Origin: Utricularia gibba
Taxonomy: Eukaryota > Streptophyta > Magnoliopsida > Lamiales > Lentibulariaceae
DNA: 64,000 nt
Direction: 5' to 3'
Assembly: GCA_002189035.1 (NCBI GenBank)
Contig: NEEC01000002.1
Location: 4,115,001-4,179,000, forward strand
Made by a program: the position numbers and the translations under genes. The notes beneath the pieces are model-generated. The model saw only the letters and a program-made list of their open reading frames with translations, searched no databases and was not told the DNA's origin. Shown here piece by piece: positions 10,117 to 21,601 of the stretch. The stretch's first letter is position 1. Each line of letters begins with the position of its first letter.

Positions 10117-11568
10117 TGTTGGGTTTCTCGTAGACATCATATGTCTCAAAAGCAGTGGAATTTTAAAAATTTTCAAAAACCCCCAACGCAGATCTTGAAT
10201 ACGGTATACATCAGACTAAGGGATGCTGAAATAATTTTTAAATGACTCCGTTACTCACCAACCACCAATAGGAGACGGCCTCTATGGTATACACACGTGG
10301 AGCACTCCGTAGATAACCTTCTCATGGCTCTTGAATGCTGGTCGAATTTCTCAGGTGCTAGTAGAGAAAAACGCCTCCTTGTGGATTAGTCTCAGAGAGC
10401 ACGAAGACCCTTAGAGCATATCACAAGATCTAAATCTTTTGATAGATATTTGATAAGATATCAACTCATATCTCCGTAAAGATCTTATCTTGTGGAGATA
10501 TGTATATGTTCCAAATCTTATTTATATATGATCTTTTATTTTGAGTTTAATCAATATTAATCTCAAAATAACTCTCAATTTAATTTATCCACTTTACCAA
10601 TTACATCTCATGTAATTGTGTCATTCTATTTTATATCGTTGAGTGACTCCACTATTGTGTGTGACCCTATAAGCTTCTTTAATCAAGGCCGTAATAATGG
10701 ATTTATTAACTAACTGTTAATTAATCAAATCCATCATTATCGATCATGAGTGATGTCTAGCAACATATCATGATCCCCAAGATGTAAGAATAATCAGGTG
10801 AACTGATTGAGCCTTTCCATGACCAGCCACCATGCAATGAACAGCTTTCATCATACTTATATCTCATTCGATACTAGAACATGGGTATGTGTCTTTCTGA
10901 TATATCAAACTTATAATTACATTCAAGCACTAACACTCAATGACCTACTCAAACAATTCGAGTGTCATTACCCTGGGCCCAGGACTTACTGTTAGGTTTG
11001 ATGCAATTAATTGAGATATGATCTCATCGCTACCATGAGTGATGAATACTTTATCGATCAATCAAGTATCTCCAACCTTAAGGAGTCACATCCCTACTCA
11101 TCCATACTAGGCAAGCCATGGTTAGGTTCCCATTAGTAATGAGCGAAAATGTAAGCTTAAGATCAAGATAACTTTGTTGACCTCAAGTCTAACCTTACTT
11201 GCACGGCTGTCATATTCGAGATCTTGCCACTGACACTTGGTTAGCTTCCCATAGTAGCATCTCGAAGATGAGTCATCCAGTGAATCGATTCTCTAATCGA
11301 CACCCACACATAGGTTCTAGTTATCTCATTACATCAATTGTGAGAACCATTGCCTAAACAATTTAGGGAACTCAATGTGTGCCAACTTATCCGTATTTGT
11401 GATATCCTCATTTCACAAATACTCTAGCTAGGGAGTTTTTAACTTGATCATGAGTGCTTGAAGAATCTCACATTATGATCTCATCATAATTTCTATAGCA
11501 CATAGATCAAGTAGAGGATTTTATCAATGATATAAATTTAATCACAATTCAAAGTAAATATCATAACA
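10117..11568. repeat. LTR-like dispersed repeat, copy 2 (full length)
   Basis: It begins TGTTGGGTTTC and ends CATAACA, matching copy 1 at the window start in the same orientation. The ends form a short TGTT/AACA inversion. The five flanking bases (AAAAC before, TAAGA after) do not match, so simple recent insertion with a target duplication is not supported. It truncates the FCP1-like fragment. No internal genes. Confidence 0.6.
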
Positions 11569-11578
11569 TAAGATTTGC

Positions 11579-11790
11579 CTCAGAATTAAGGTTGTTCTTC
11601 GAGGTCATCCAGGCATTCTGATCCATTATTGAGGGTGTCTGCGATCTTCTATGTAGTCTGGACACCCTTAACGAAGGCAACGTGTACTTTAGAATTAGGG
11701 TTGTGGTTAGAAGTTGTCCAGACACTCTAATCCATTATTAAGGGTGCCTGGGATCTTCTCTGGAGCCTGTACACCGTTAAAGATTATTAA
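11579..11790. repeat. Two diverged ~110-bp tandem units
   Basis: Two successive units share agaattaNggttgt, ccattattNagggtg and gggatcttct-type blocks, starting near 11581 and 11691. Each contains ggtgtctg...ctggacaccc or ggtgcctg...cctgtacacc inversions related in style to the other internal modules of the hAT element. Confidence 0.65.
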
Positions 11791-12310
11791 GATACGTGAA
11801 ATATATGATGTTAATTTTGAAAATATAATCTATTTAATCCTTCTTATTTTTTTTTTCAAAATATATGAAGTTTGGAAAATCTTTATAAAATAGATAATGT
11901 TTTTATTTTAATTTTAAAAATACAAAATACATACAAGAGATTATATAAAACAACTATATAAACATCTTCATTTTAAAAATAAATATATAAATAATAACTA
12001 TATACATTTTATATGATTTGTAATCTTGTTGTATTTGTTTTAAAAAATTTAATTTTATCAAATATATATTCAAATGCTAATAATTTAATTATTTATTTCA
12101 TTTATTTAAGTCACAAATTATATTGATTTTAATTATACTTTATTGAGATAGTTTATCAAGTAATTTAAGTTAATGTTTTTTATAAATTAATATAGTATAT
12201 TACCTAATATATCTAATTAAATACAAAAATTAATATTGTTAAATATATTGTTTTATAATATTCAAATATTAAAAAATTAATAATTATTAAAAATTTCACT
12301 GCCAGTCACA
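11790..12310. other. AT-rich spacer inside the hAT right arm
   Basis: Very AT-rich, no ORF longer than a few dozen codons, no recognisable domain or repeat. Confidence 0.6.
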
Positions 12311-12491
12311 CATAATGATTCATATGGGTGACTTTAAAATACCTACAAACAGTAACCGATCGATTCCGGTTATGGTTCGGTTCGCAAATCTCAACTCCAG
12401 TTTCGAACTGAAACCATTCATACGGTTCCGGTTTCTTTTCGGTTCAAGGTTTTGGGATACGGTTCCGAACCGAAACCGGATCCGTTGCCTA

Positions 12492-13713
12492 CAGTGAACC
12501 TCGGTTTTGGAATCGACAGTATTGGCAATTCTGAGCTTGACTAAGGATATATTTTTTTGTGATCAAATATTTGGACCGAATAGTGGAGATATTCAACTCA
12601 CTGGATTTTCTACCCATCTAATTTTTGGGAGTCAGAGAGGAAAAAGATTCCGAAGGGATTGAAGGAAAAGAATGGAAACCCTAGGGATAATGGAAAACGG
12701 GAGAGGAAAAACTCGAAGACCCAACGGAGCGTAAGCTAATCGAGGAATACAGAAAAAAGCGAGGAGTGTACGGGTACCTGAAAAATTCACGATTTCCGGT
12801 GGGTATCATGGTGGTGAGGTACGACGTAGCACGACGGAGCACAAAAAGCACTAAAATCTCATGAGCAGAAAGGAGCAAAGGGGGAAAAATGATGGGAGGA
12901 GCGCGTATTTATAAGAGAGATATTCGGAAGATGAAGCGGCAAGTTGTAATGAACACGAATAAACGTGGAGCGCCCAAGAAACGATGCGTGGCATAGATAT
13001 CGGTTTAAATCGGGATGAGACCTACTCATGGGAAAGTGGCACACATGAGATCGGTATAGCAGTAATTCTGATTCACCGACCTGCCTTGGAAAGGCCAATA
13101 TCGGTAAATCAGAGGGGCTGAATGGTGGGGTTTAAATCGGATTGGGTTAATCGGTCTCTGAAAAGTTGCCAAAAGGTGTTTTGACGGAATAGCACAAGCC
13201 GACAGACCGATAACTGTTGGAATCTGCCAGCAATGGCCATTTGCACAATCTAAAAAGTAGCCGAATTACGTCAATGACAGAGCAGGTGGCGGCTATCCGA
13301 AAAGCAGAATCATAGTACGTGCAGCAGGCACAGAAAACAACCGACACCTACGGAATTCAGAACTCGATCAGATCAACCTCTCTTATAAATATAAAAAATC
13401 CCGAAGAAAGAAGGGGTCGACTTTAAGCTCTCCACCTCCATCTAGTGAAGTCATTTTCTAGCGAGCTTCAACAAGCTTCATGGTTTTTTCGTTCTCCAAC
13501 GGTTTCCACGTAAAAAATCCTTGTCTATCTTTATTTCTATTAATCACTCTAGGCCTAATACTTAAACCCTATCCGGAAACAACGCATCTAACCGTATCCA
13601 TAACTCGAAAATCAGCCCTATCTGAATATCAATTTTCATCCACAACAGTCTCCACGAATTTTCTCTATCTTGTTATGTCTACAAAGTCAATGGAATTATC
13701 TCCAATAGCCTAA
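12492..13713 (-). repeat. Repeat C, copy 2
   Basis: On the minus strand this matches 38805-39950 in order. A TATA-like TATAAAT (12907-12913, complement) lies about 300 bp before an ATG at 12617 that opens MGRKSSELNIS. Copy 1 shows the same arrangement with MGRRSGKLNIP. On the plus strand a second TATA-like box (near 13383-13392) precedes the 77-codon ORF 13480-13713. That ORF aligns with a minus-strand ORF in copy 1 (shared GFHVKN, and PYP followed by TH). The copy is cut at 12491 by the hAT right end. The transposon superfamily is not established. Confidence 0.65.
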
Positions 13714-14125
13714 TTCATTCTAAAGATGCCCATTCAGTGCACATAATACGGCTATCGCTTGTATTTAAGTAAGCACAACCTTGGAATATGCTGCAACAAG
13801 CATAGAATCTATGCACACTTACAGTAACTTTAAAATTATAGAAGCACACCTACAATAACTTCATCATCAGCATCCATAGTGTTGGCTACCTTATTGAAAC
13901 AAGTTTCCAACTTGGTTAAGAAATCTATAAGGAGGTAGTACTCTTTTTTTTTTCATGTATACACTTTACTCGATATGTGTAGAAGTGTGTGGATATAAGT
14001 TCTTAGATTATGCTTCCCAAACTCAGACTGCACCCCTTGGTGATACCCACTTCTGAATCCATTTTCTATCTTTCCACCCATCATTCAGGTTTGTTTGTTT
14101 TTTTTAGTAGAAGCTTCACATGGGT
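13714..14125. other. Spacer without recognised content
   Basis: Moderately AT-rich sequence with no ORF, repeat or motif that I can support. Confidence 0.5.
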
Positions 14126-14129
14126 TAGG

Positions 14130-14690
14130 CATATCAAGAGATGAAAGTTGGGCCCAACCGGGCCAGCCTGACCCTATTTCGAAAGGCTTTAACCAATTTT
14201 CAGGCTAGGGTCAGGCTGAAGCTCGAATACATAAAAGAATGATTACTATGGCCCTAACCCGATTATTTATTGGGTTGGGTTGGCTATACCTGTCACATGA
14301 GCCTTCTATATAATAAATAAAATATTTTAAAAAATTATTAAATATTAATATATATTTACATATTATTTAAATAATTTATAGAAACAAATTTAAAATTATT
14401 ATATAAATTATTAATTCATATTATTTATCCTAAAAATTAAATAATATATATATAATGAAATAAAATTATTCAATATTAAAAATCATTATAATTATAACAC
14501 ATAAAAATCCTATTTTTAAATGGGCCATATGCCCATTGGGTTTTTAGACCGGAAGCCCGATCAGGCCTAAGAGATTTGGGCCAAAAAACTCGATTATTTT
14601 TCGGATCATCAGTATACAAACCCAAGTCCGATGTTTTTTAGGACTGAGCTGGGCTGGCCCACGAGGTTAGACTTCAACTAAGATCATAAA
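14130..14690. mobile_element. hAT-like non-autonomous element
   Basis: Two GC-rich arms full of GGGCC-type motifs (TTGGGCCCAACCGGGCCAGCC at 14149-14169 and GGGCTGGCCCACGAGG at 14650-14665) flank an AT-rich core without coding capacity. The arms are roughly inverted relative to each other. This layout is common among short hAT derivatives. Exact termini and a target duplication were not found. Confidence 0.5.
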
Positions 14691-14784
14691 TTGGTCAAAC
14701 GGTAACATGAATTTGAGGTTAGAGGGAAGATAATATATTTACAATATTTTTGTTTTACATGGAAAACAATATATTTATAATTTC

Positions 14785-15320
14785 ATACATACATAGGTTG
14801 TTTGATGGCAGAAGCAACAAAGCGCTATTTGACTTTGTTGATTCAAATTTTACAAGAGCTAAAAGATTTAAGAAGCAACTGTGGCTATATATTCAAATAT
14901 GCATCAATAGTAATAAGTTAGAATGCAAAGAAACAATTGGATATTGCACAGTCTAACAATGAAATTGAATATGTCGCTGCTTCACTTGTAGCGAATCATG
15001 CCTCCTAGCTAAGGAAGATGCTCATGGACCTCCATAAAACAAATCAAAGAGCAATGATGGTGTTATGTGATTGACAAAGTGCAATTGCAATGATGGTGTT
15101 AAAGATCCAATTTTTTATGAGAGAACAAAATACATCTCCATCAAGTATCATTTCATTAGAAAGAGATTGAAAAATAAAGAATTAAACTTGTACACTATTG
15201 CTCACAAGAATAAGTTACTGTTATATTTACAAAGGCTTTATCTCTCTGTCAAGATTAAGCTCATAGGAGAGCTTGACAACACATTTGAGCATCTTCCAAG
15301 AGATTAAATTCACGAACTCT
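14785..15320 (+). pseudogene. Ty1/copia RNase H relic
   Basis: Broken plus-strand frames read, in order, DFVDSNFTRAKR, then QSNNEIEYVAASLVAN, then DPIFYERTKYISIKYHFIRK. These correspond to the copia RNase H pattern with an A-EAEY-A core and the conserved RTKHIDIRYHFIRE tail. Stops and frameshifts separate the blocks. No LTR was found beside it. Confidence 0.75.
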
Positions 15321-15831
15321 AGGTTGTCAAAAGGAATATCATCTATACTACTTCTCTTGAGGTTTTTCAAGATTCAAAGATCTTTGAATGGGATTACAAG
15401 TCAACATTGAGATCGATGCTAATAATTTTCATGAACTCATATCTATTTAAAGCCTTCGATTGTATTTTGTTTGTTATAGTTTTTTTTCTCTTACAAGTAC
15501 AATCATTTTGTTTGAACCAAAGAGCCTTCTTTCATATCCGCAAATGCTGATAGATCTATTCTTTATCCCTCCCTTTCAGATTAACAGTTTCGTTAATGCA
15601 TATTCACTTCTATGCCATGAAACCATTCTTTTGGCCAAAGATTCGTTGAGCAAGAAGTAGTTTTTTCTTTGGGAATCGGTGTTGATTCTTTGGGAACGCA
15701 GCGTAGCGGGAAACAAACAATCTGAGCGTGGGGGAACTTCGCCACAATGATGAGAACTTCAACAGTTTGTTCGACACACTAAAAGAAAGCGACAAAAGTG
15801 TAGTAAATTTTCCGGTATAGATGTCTTTCAT

Positions 15832-16331
15832 TCACAATGCTGTAATTTCGCTTCTTTGCGAGGGACTACGCCAGAATCCGGCACTGTAAAATGTGTCCCA
15901 CATTTCCTTTTCAAGCTCAATTGCTTCCTGGTCTTCTGACATCGATTCCATAGCATTGACCATCACTAAATGTCCTGTGGTTACCGGCGGGATCTCGATG
16001 CCGAACGCCTCATCCTCATCGTAATCAAACATCGGCGACGACGCTGCCGCCGCTCCCGTGGACTTTTTCATCATCCGGCGATGGCGCGTCTGCTGCAACG
16101 CCTTACGGCACAGGCCTGCTGGCAACTTGTAAACAACCATAACCAGAAGGTTGGCCAGACCGCAGGGGCAACAACAGCACACAGCGACGCAATCCGCCGT
16201 GGTCCCCCGGCGACCTCAGCCATCCGCACTTTCCGCATCCCGCCGCGTGATGAGAAACTGTCGTTTTCCAGAAGCGGACGACGCCGATCGCCGTGGAAGG
16301 TTTGCGCTCGGAGGACGACTTGTTTCGGCAT
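15832..16331 (-). CDS. Small Cys-rich plant-specific protein, one-base frameshift
   Basis: A single-exon gene. The N-terminal part starts MPKQVVLRAQTFH at 16331 and reaches MAEVAGG; the remainder continues in the next frame as TADCVAVCCCCPCGLANLL, then VYKLPAGLCRKAL, ending with EKEMWDTFYSAGFWRSPSQ. Together this is about 166 residues and matches the layout I know from an uncharacterised plant family: AEVAGG, a CCCCPCG cluster, a hydrophobic stretch, and a C-terminal EMW-F-GFWRSPSQ motif. The frames join across a CCCCC run at 16204-16208 that is one base short. The Cys cluster plus hydrophobic segment suggests membrane association; function is unknown. An upstream TTG in the same frame is not a credible start. 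Confidence 0.7.
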
Positions 16332-16379
16332 TTGTGTGAGGAAATTAGATCTGAAAACCTTCTCCGATCTCAATGATTG

Positions 16380-18715
16380 TTAATCCTTCCGTATCGAGCG
16401 GAATCGAAAATCAGCCTCCTGCAAATGAATTCCAAAAAGCTGTATAAACTACCTTTCAGATTTTACGGGTGTGAACAGTGCAACGAATCGCCGGTATCAG
16501 CCGGCGGCGAATGCGCCGGACGACGAAACGTTTCTGATGCTACAAAAATCCTTCGTAGTTGCGGGGCATCCGTTGAATTAAATATGAAATGGCGGAGAGG
16601 TGAGAACTCAAAAATCTTCGGTTCCGCGAATTCAAAGCTGAAATCAGGAAAATCGGTATCGGAATTGAGGAAAATAGAGGTGAGAAATGATTCATTTTTG
16701 CATTTTAATTTTTCTGATAATTTAATTAATTTTAAAAATTTTAAGAATAAAATTTCGATTATTAAAATAATATATTTAAATATTAATATAATAATTTTAA
16801 ATATAACAAAAACATGAATTTCAATTTATGTAATATCAACAATTAAAAATAATTCATGAAATTAAAATTATAAATATTCTATAATTCAAAAGTAACTAAT
16901 TATCATTAAATTATGTATAATTAAAATATTTTGAATAATATTAATTCTGATTATCAATAAAATTTTATCTAATATTTTTAAAATCTTAAATTAAATATTT
17001 TATAAAATATTAAAAAATCAAAATATAACTTAATTTACCTTTTAAATTAAAAAAATTGGTTCAAATATAATTTAAAAAAATGTTTAAAAAGAATGATTTT
17101 TAATTTTCTAATCTTTTGAGCGACGTCAATTTAAAATTATTTTATATTTATTTATTAAAGATATTAAATTATTTTAATTGTATATCCCATTTTCATATAT
17201 TTATTCATAGTTTTTCCTAAGTAAAAAAGTATTTTGTCTAAATGTATTCATATATATTCAACTATATTTTGTTACACTTGGTAATACCTATAATAATAAC
17301 ATACTTGAAGCAAGTCATAACACTCGATGATGTAGTCTTAAGATTGTCACCACATCCTACAAATACATCTCGTGAGAGACAATGTCTAGGCACACTTAAT
17401 GCTCGATGGCACATTTTTGTAAAAGTCGCAAGTGGTAGTGTTTACGAATTGATTCAATTTTAGTTGCTTTGAAAATATTTTATAGTAATAATATTGTTCA
17501 GTACTCCAATAAGTATTGAAGGCATTCTCAACCACTACTTTCTATCGAAGCATTAGAACTGAATTTGGCGTATTGCTATCATTTTAATCTGCCCGATTGT
17601 AAATTTTGATTAATTATGCAATTTTTTGATCTATTATTTTCTGTCATCTATATATTAAAAATTATAACTGAATATAATTAAAAGGTTATCACAAGTACTT
17701 CATGAGGTTTTGATCTCAATGACATAGGTCCCAGTCATAGATATGCAATAATATAATCAACGTATATGACACATAACATTGATTTAAAATAATATTTTTC
17801 ATATAATTAATTTATACGTTTTTTCTGAAAAAATTTTTTTTTGGAAAAATTCAGTTTTTTTCGATAAAATTCATTCAAATTTTTTTTCTAATAATGATAT
17901 GATATAATGGTATGATAAATCACAATTCATTATAATATAAATCTAAACACTATACCAACTTCTCATATTGACAGTAAAATGAATTTGAAAGGATAACGAC
18001 CAACTTTAGTGACTTAGAAGTTGATGTGTGTGTAATACAAAATGAGAACCTAATCAGAATGTGGAAAAGTTCACAATTTATCCTTCCAAAACATATCTAT
18101 TGAGATATTAGAATGATGCTTTTATGCAATCATATGTATTTTTTCACTAGAAAAGAGAAGCTTGATGCTATTATGATTCACTCGATTAAAATAGCGGCTC
18201 TGGAGTTTTGTGTCACAGAAAATGATGAAAAGGAGTATGATCTAGGGTGCAAAAAAAGTTGTGTGGTAGACAATTTTGCATCAATGTTAACAAAACAAAG
18301 TGTCTACAACCATGCTTAATACATTGTATTACAATTCACCTTCTATTTATATGATATTATCTGTTTCGAACTCTCTATCTTCATGACTTTACGTTTTTCC
18401 ATTAGAAATAAAATACCTCATACAAAATTAGAAGGTTACTTCTATTTAAGCACTCTCCTCCTCCATTCATAATCAATATGAGTTATCATCATAATATTTC
18501 TGGACTTGCATCCTCCCCTTGTTAGTACACCTTCATCCCAACATTGGCATGAGATCAGGTTTGGCTTTGATACTATATGTTATGACATTACAAATAAAAT
18601 TTTTATTATTATCAAATAAAATATTACATTATCCAAATACAAACAAAATAAAGCACAAAGCAAGATATCTAAAAATCGAACAACAACATTCAAAAAGTAA
18701 GGAAACCTAATGATG
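16380..18715. other. Upstream region and AT-rich spacer
   Basis: The first 300 bp (16380-16680) are GC-richer and probably hold the promoter and 5' leader of the gene ending at 15832. The rest is extremely AT-rich. Short ORFs at 17242-17463 and 18113-18319 show no family that I recognise. Confidence 0.5.
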
Positions 18716-18719
18716 TGAC

Positions 18720-19358
18720 TTAAGAAGAAAGTAAAACATTCTATGTTTCATCATCACTTCCCCCATCTTCATCTTCATCCTCATTTAAAATTATGCTTTG
18801 AACATTGTTCGAAGCTTGAATCCAATCTTTCAAGAAAATGCATGCTTTCAAAGTGTCTGGTGCTAAGTAAGATCGTTTTGACGTTACAGTTCTTCCACCT
18901 GCACTAAAAGTACTTTCCGAAGCAACATGTCAGAGGTGTGAAAATATCTTTGACAACTTTAGCTAAAATGGAGTAATGTGTGGAATTATTTTTCCACCAT
19001 ATTAGAATATCAAAAAAATCATCTTTACAATACTGTAAATGCACCATTGAGTTATATAACTTAATTTCATCATATGAAGATGTGTTACTCACATGAGGAA
19101 CTTCAACAAGGAGTGCACTTCAATAATCATCTTGAACCTCTTCATTTTCATGAGAATTATTGGTGACATCAATCTTATTTTCTCTAACATAATTCTCATA
19201 ATAAATCCATGGCCCTTCCACATTAATATTATACATCCCAACAGCATTATCATACATATCTTTAAAACCAAGACTATTATAATACTTAACAAGTAAATCA
19301 AGTCCATGATAAATGAAAAATTATGTAATGCCATTAAAATTGAAAATTCACGTATCAA
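18720..19358 (-). pseudogene. hAT transposase C-terminal relic
   Basis: The minus strand encodes FDILIWWKNNSTHYSILAK in the frame 18904-19092. After a one-base shift near 18930 it continues with ASESTFSAGGR, KRSYLAPDTLKACIFLKDW and an acidic tail. This is the hATC dimerisation domain. Upstream frames (19089-19358) hold decayed pieces of the preceding helices. It is a different hAT family from the 4-12 kb element, judging by the residue differences. Confidence 0.8.
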
Positions 19359-19380
19359 ATAAATTTATAGTCTAATTCAC
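19325..19380 (-). repeat. Short Athila-type LTR end remnant
   Basis: The sequence around cgtatcaaataaatttata matches the block just inside the LTR end at 21640-21665 and at 3812-3833. It lies between the hAT relic and the downstream ORF of the Athila-type element, where a 3' LTR would be expected. Confidence 0.45.
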
Positions 19381-19429
19381 AAACACCACATGATAAATAA
19401 TTCACATTTGTACAATGAATTAAACCCAA

Positions 19430-20830
19430 GTACTTGTCCAAAAGCACAACCAAAATCAACAAATGAACATATCTTCAACATAAGTAAGCTTTTATATTCC
19501 TAGCCACATATTGATCAGTCAATATTTAATATCTTTCTTCAACATCATGCAACAATGTAGATGAAGTATGTGAATCAACATTTTCTTTTGAATATAGACC
19601 TAAGGCAACATTCCACTCAACAATTGAAAAGGAAAAGATTTTCCCTAGTAATCTGAATATCACTACATTGGGTGTAAGCATAGTTTTTGGTTTTTAATAT
19701 TAAAAGATTGAAGCAAATTCGCAAGCCAATTTCACATAAGACAACTAGTTCATGTCACATAAGCTTAACAAGGTAGTTCCTTCAAGCATGACATCAACAT
19801 TTTCCACTATTCCTAATTTCACTATGATCTCAAAATCAATTATCTGAAAAGGCATAACTTTTGCTTATTTTTCCTCATGATACCTGTCTACATGTGTCTC
19901 ACTATCTAAAGTTAGGTACATGAGAGTTGAGCATGTCAGCATGACGCTTGAAATAGGGGATGCCTTTGTTGGTCATTGTTCCATGGGATATCCCTTTCTT
20001 TTCATCCATGTGTCTCCCTTGACTCAAAAATAATGGAACATGATCAGGCAAAGATTTCTCCCTTTTTGCATCTGGTTTCTTCTTGGTTAGCTTCACCTTC
20101 TAATTTTTCTATTTCTAGCTCTTTTGCTTTCCTATTTTTGTCTTGTGCCCTTCTCTTGACGAAGTTTTCATCAACATCTTCTTCCGCAAACATATTGGAA
20201 TATTTAGATATGATTGCTCTTCTCCTTCCTAAATCTATTCATGCTATTCTAATTTTTCCACAATCTTTCAATCTCTTTCTTCTTGATTTCATGTGATTTC
20301 TTCAACCACTGCCACTTTTTTTTTCCTTTAGGTTGATGATTCTCCTCCACGTCTTCACTACCTCTCACAACACTCTTTTTTTAGTTTGTACTTTTTCTAC
20401 TATTCATTTTTCTTCCTTTCTTCTTCTCACTCAATATCTTTGGTCTCTCAACAGGTTCTTCCTCTATTACCTGCTTGCCAATACCATTGTAATTATTCTA
20501 CCAATCCTTCAATTTCTATTGAATGCGAGGGCTGGTGGTGTTTTTAGTTGCTTGCTTCTGAAGGTTCTCATGCCTCCAAGGCAAGAATTCTTCTTAGGTG
20601 CACTGCATGCAAAAAGCCTTCCATCTCTTGAAATTTATCCTTTGTAGCAATCGACACTTTGTGTTGTTCGTAGATGGGAGCAACAAACATTTCACCCCTA
20701 GTTTTCCTTTTTTAATTGCTCTGAACTATAGTTTTCTTATCAAGTTTTGTACCAATAGCATTATGATGTTGGGTCTTTGCAAGCATTTCATGATTTTTTT
20801 CTACAATCCTGAATAATACTAAGAAAAATT
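19430..20830 (-). pseudogene. ATHILA downstream ORF (ATHILA ORF-1 family) relic
   Basis: Read on the minus strand from about 19865, the frame gives MPFQIIDFEIIVKLGIVENV, then LSYVKLACEFASIF, then IFSFSIVEWNVALGLYSKE and ILTDQYVA. This aligns block by block with 59690-60070 on the plus strand (DFEILVELNIVDKV, AYVELSYEFASTF, FSFSFAEWNVALGFCSK, ILTDQHV). Both fit the ATHILA ORF-1 family found downstream of pol in Athila elements. Upstream, a Lys/Arg-rich stretch (about 19900-20350) would be its N-terminal region. Many stops interrupt it. Confidence 0.75.
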
Positions 20831-21059
20831 TGCCTAGGGTAAGGGGCATTTTTGTAAAACTAAATTTTTATTGTAAATTTCAAAATAACTCCCTACTAAA
20901 CGTAGTATATCTTTTTCCTATGTAATGACTCCATCCCCCTATTTTTTTTCAATAGGAACATAAAAAAAAATGAACATAACTCCTAACTTGATCTTAAAAT
21001 AATGCTAAGTTGCTACAAATAAAAGTGAAAAGGAAACACGATAACTAAATAAGATCTTA

Positions 21060-21561
21060 GCCATGGGTCACATCCAACAAGCATCATTGTTTTAAGTCTT
21101 GAACTTAACTTCAAATGCGTTCTTCATTGTTGGTGCATCCTTCAAGATGATGACTTAAGCATCCTTCACAAACCCATTCTGAAGGTTTTCATAAAAGATT
21201 TTTAGTCTATGCTCATTCACCACAAATCTGTTATTAGTATCTTCATCATGGATCCTCACTACATAATATGGAAAAAGTTCACCACAAATAGATTGATCTA
21301 GCATGATTTAAGCTTCCTTGGATGTAACTTTAATCTAGACTGAAACATCAATACTTTCTCCTCGACCTCAAAAGATCTTTGAAAAATGTGCTTATCATGA
21401 TAATCATTGATCCTCGTTTTGAAAAACTTGAAGCTCTCGTAGGCATTATTTCTCAACTCTACCAATTCATAAAGTTGTAACTTCCTTTGACTTGCACTAA
21501 GACACTCATCTAGATTCATTCTCTTCACGGCCACTAGGCTTTGTGGTCCAAAACTACTCAT
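21060..21561 (-). pseudogene. Athila-type integrase C-terminal relic
   Basis: The frame 21298-21561 contains KRMNLDECLSASQRKLQLYE, YHDKHIFQRSFEVEEKVLMF and LKLHPRKLKS. It aligns with the integrase C-terminus at 41950-42474 in the same orientation. It is followed downstream (lower coordinates) by the ATHILA ORF relic, the normal order for this lineage. Confidence 0.8.
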
Positions 21562-21601
21562 AGTCTACAACGTTTGTCATAGACTAACCAAAATGGTGAA
21601 T

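Larger units (their letters stand above)
4096..12491 (+). mobile_element. Degenerate hAT transposon with nested insertions
   Basis: The left end reads TAGAGGTGGGTTCGG and the right end, read inward on the minus strand, TAGGCAACGGATCCGG. Both are followed by dense CGGTTCGG/GAACCG subterminal motifs, typical of plant hAT elements. A BED-finger ORF (5108-5578) and a transposase core with hATC dimerisation domain (7175-8873) lie between them on the plus strand. Removing the two nested LTR insertions leaves about 5.4 kb. The 8-bp flanks (GTGCTAAG and CAGTGAAC) do not match, and the flanking repeats differ, so the ends may belong to a rearranged or chimeric copy. Confidence 0.7.

Noticed and set aside
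1-11568. The two LTR-like copies as the two LTRs of one 11.5-kb element
   Set aside because: They have the same orientation, but the DNA between them is a hAT element, an Athila LTR end and a Tat relic; there is no PBS, polypurine tract or matching internal region next to either copy.
4096-12491. CRISPR-like or tRNA-like structure in the palindromic modules
   Set aside because: Repeats are diverged and hairpin-forming with irregular spacing, there are no conserved spacers, and the host is a plant nuclear genome; no cloverleaf could be drawn.
16420-16720. Minus-strand open frame with FEFAEPKIFEF as a possible first exon of the Cys-rich gene
   Set aside because: A splice from 'cc|gtaaaa' to 'tttcag|a' would be in phase, but there is no ATG in the frame and the family normally starts near MPKQVV; kept only as a remote possibility.
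16377-16817. 146-codon plus-strand ORF upstream of the Cys-rich gene
   Set aside because: It lies in the probable promoter/leader of the minus-strand gene, ends in AT-rich sequence and resembles no family.
18113-18319. 68-codon ORF ending in an ADxxTK-like motif as a copia polyprotein tail
   Set aside because: The resemblance is limited to a few residues and no other copia block lies nearby.
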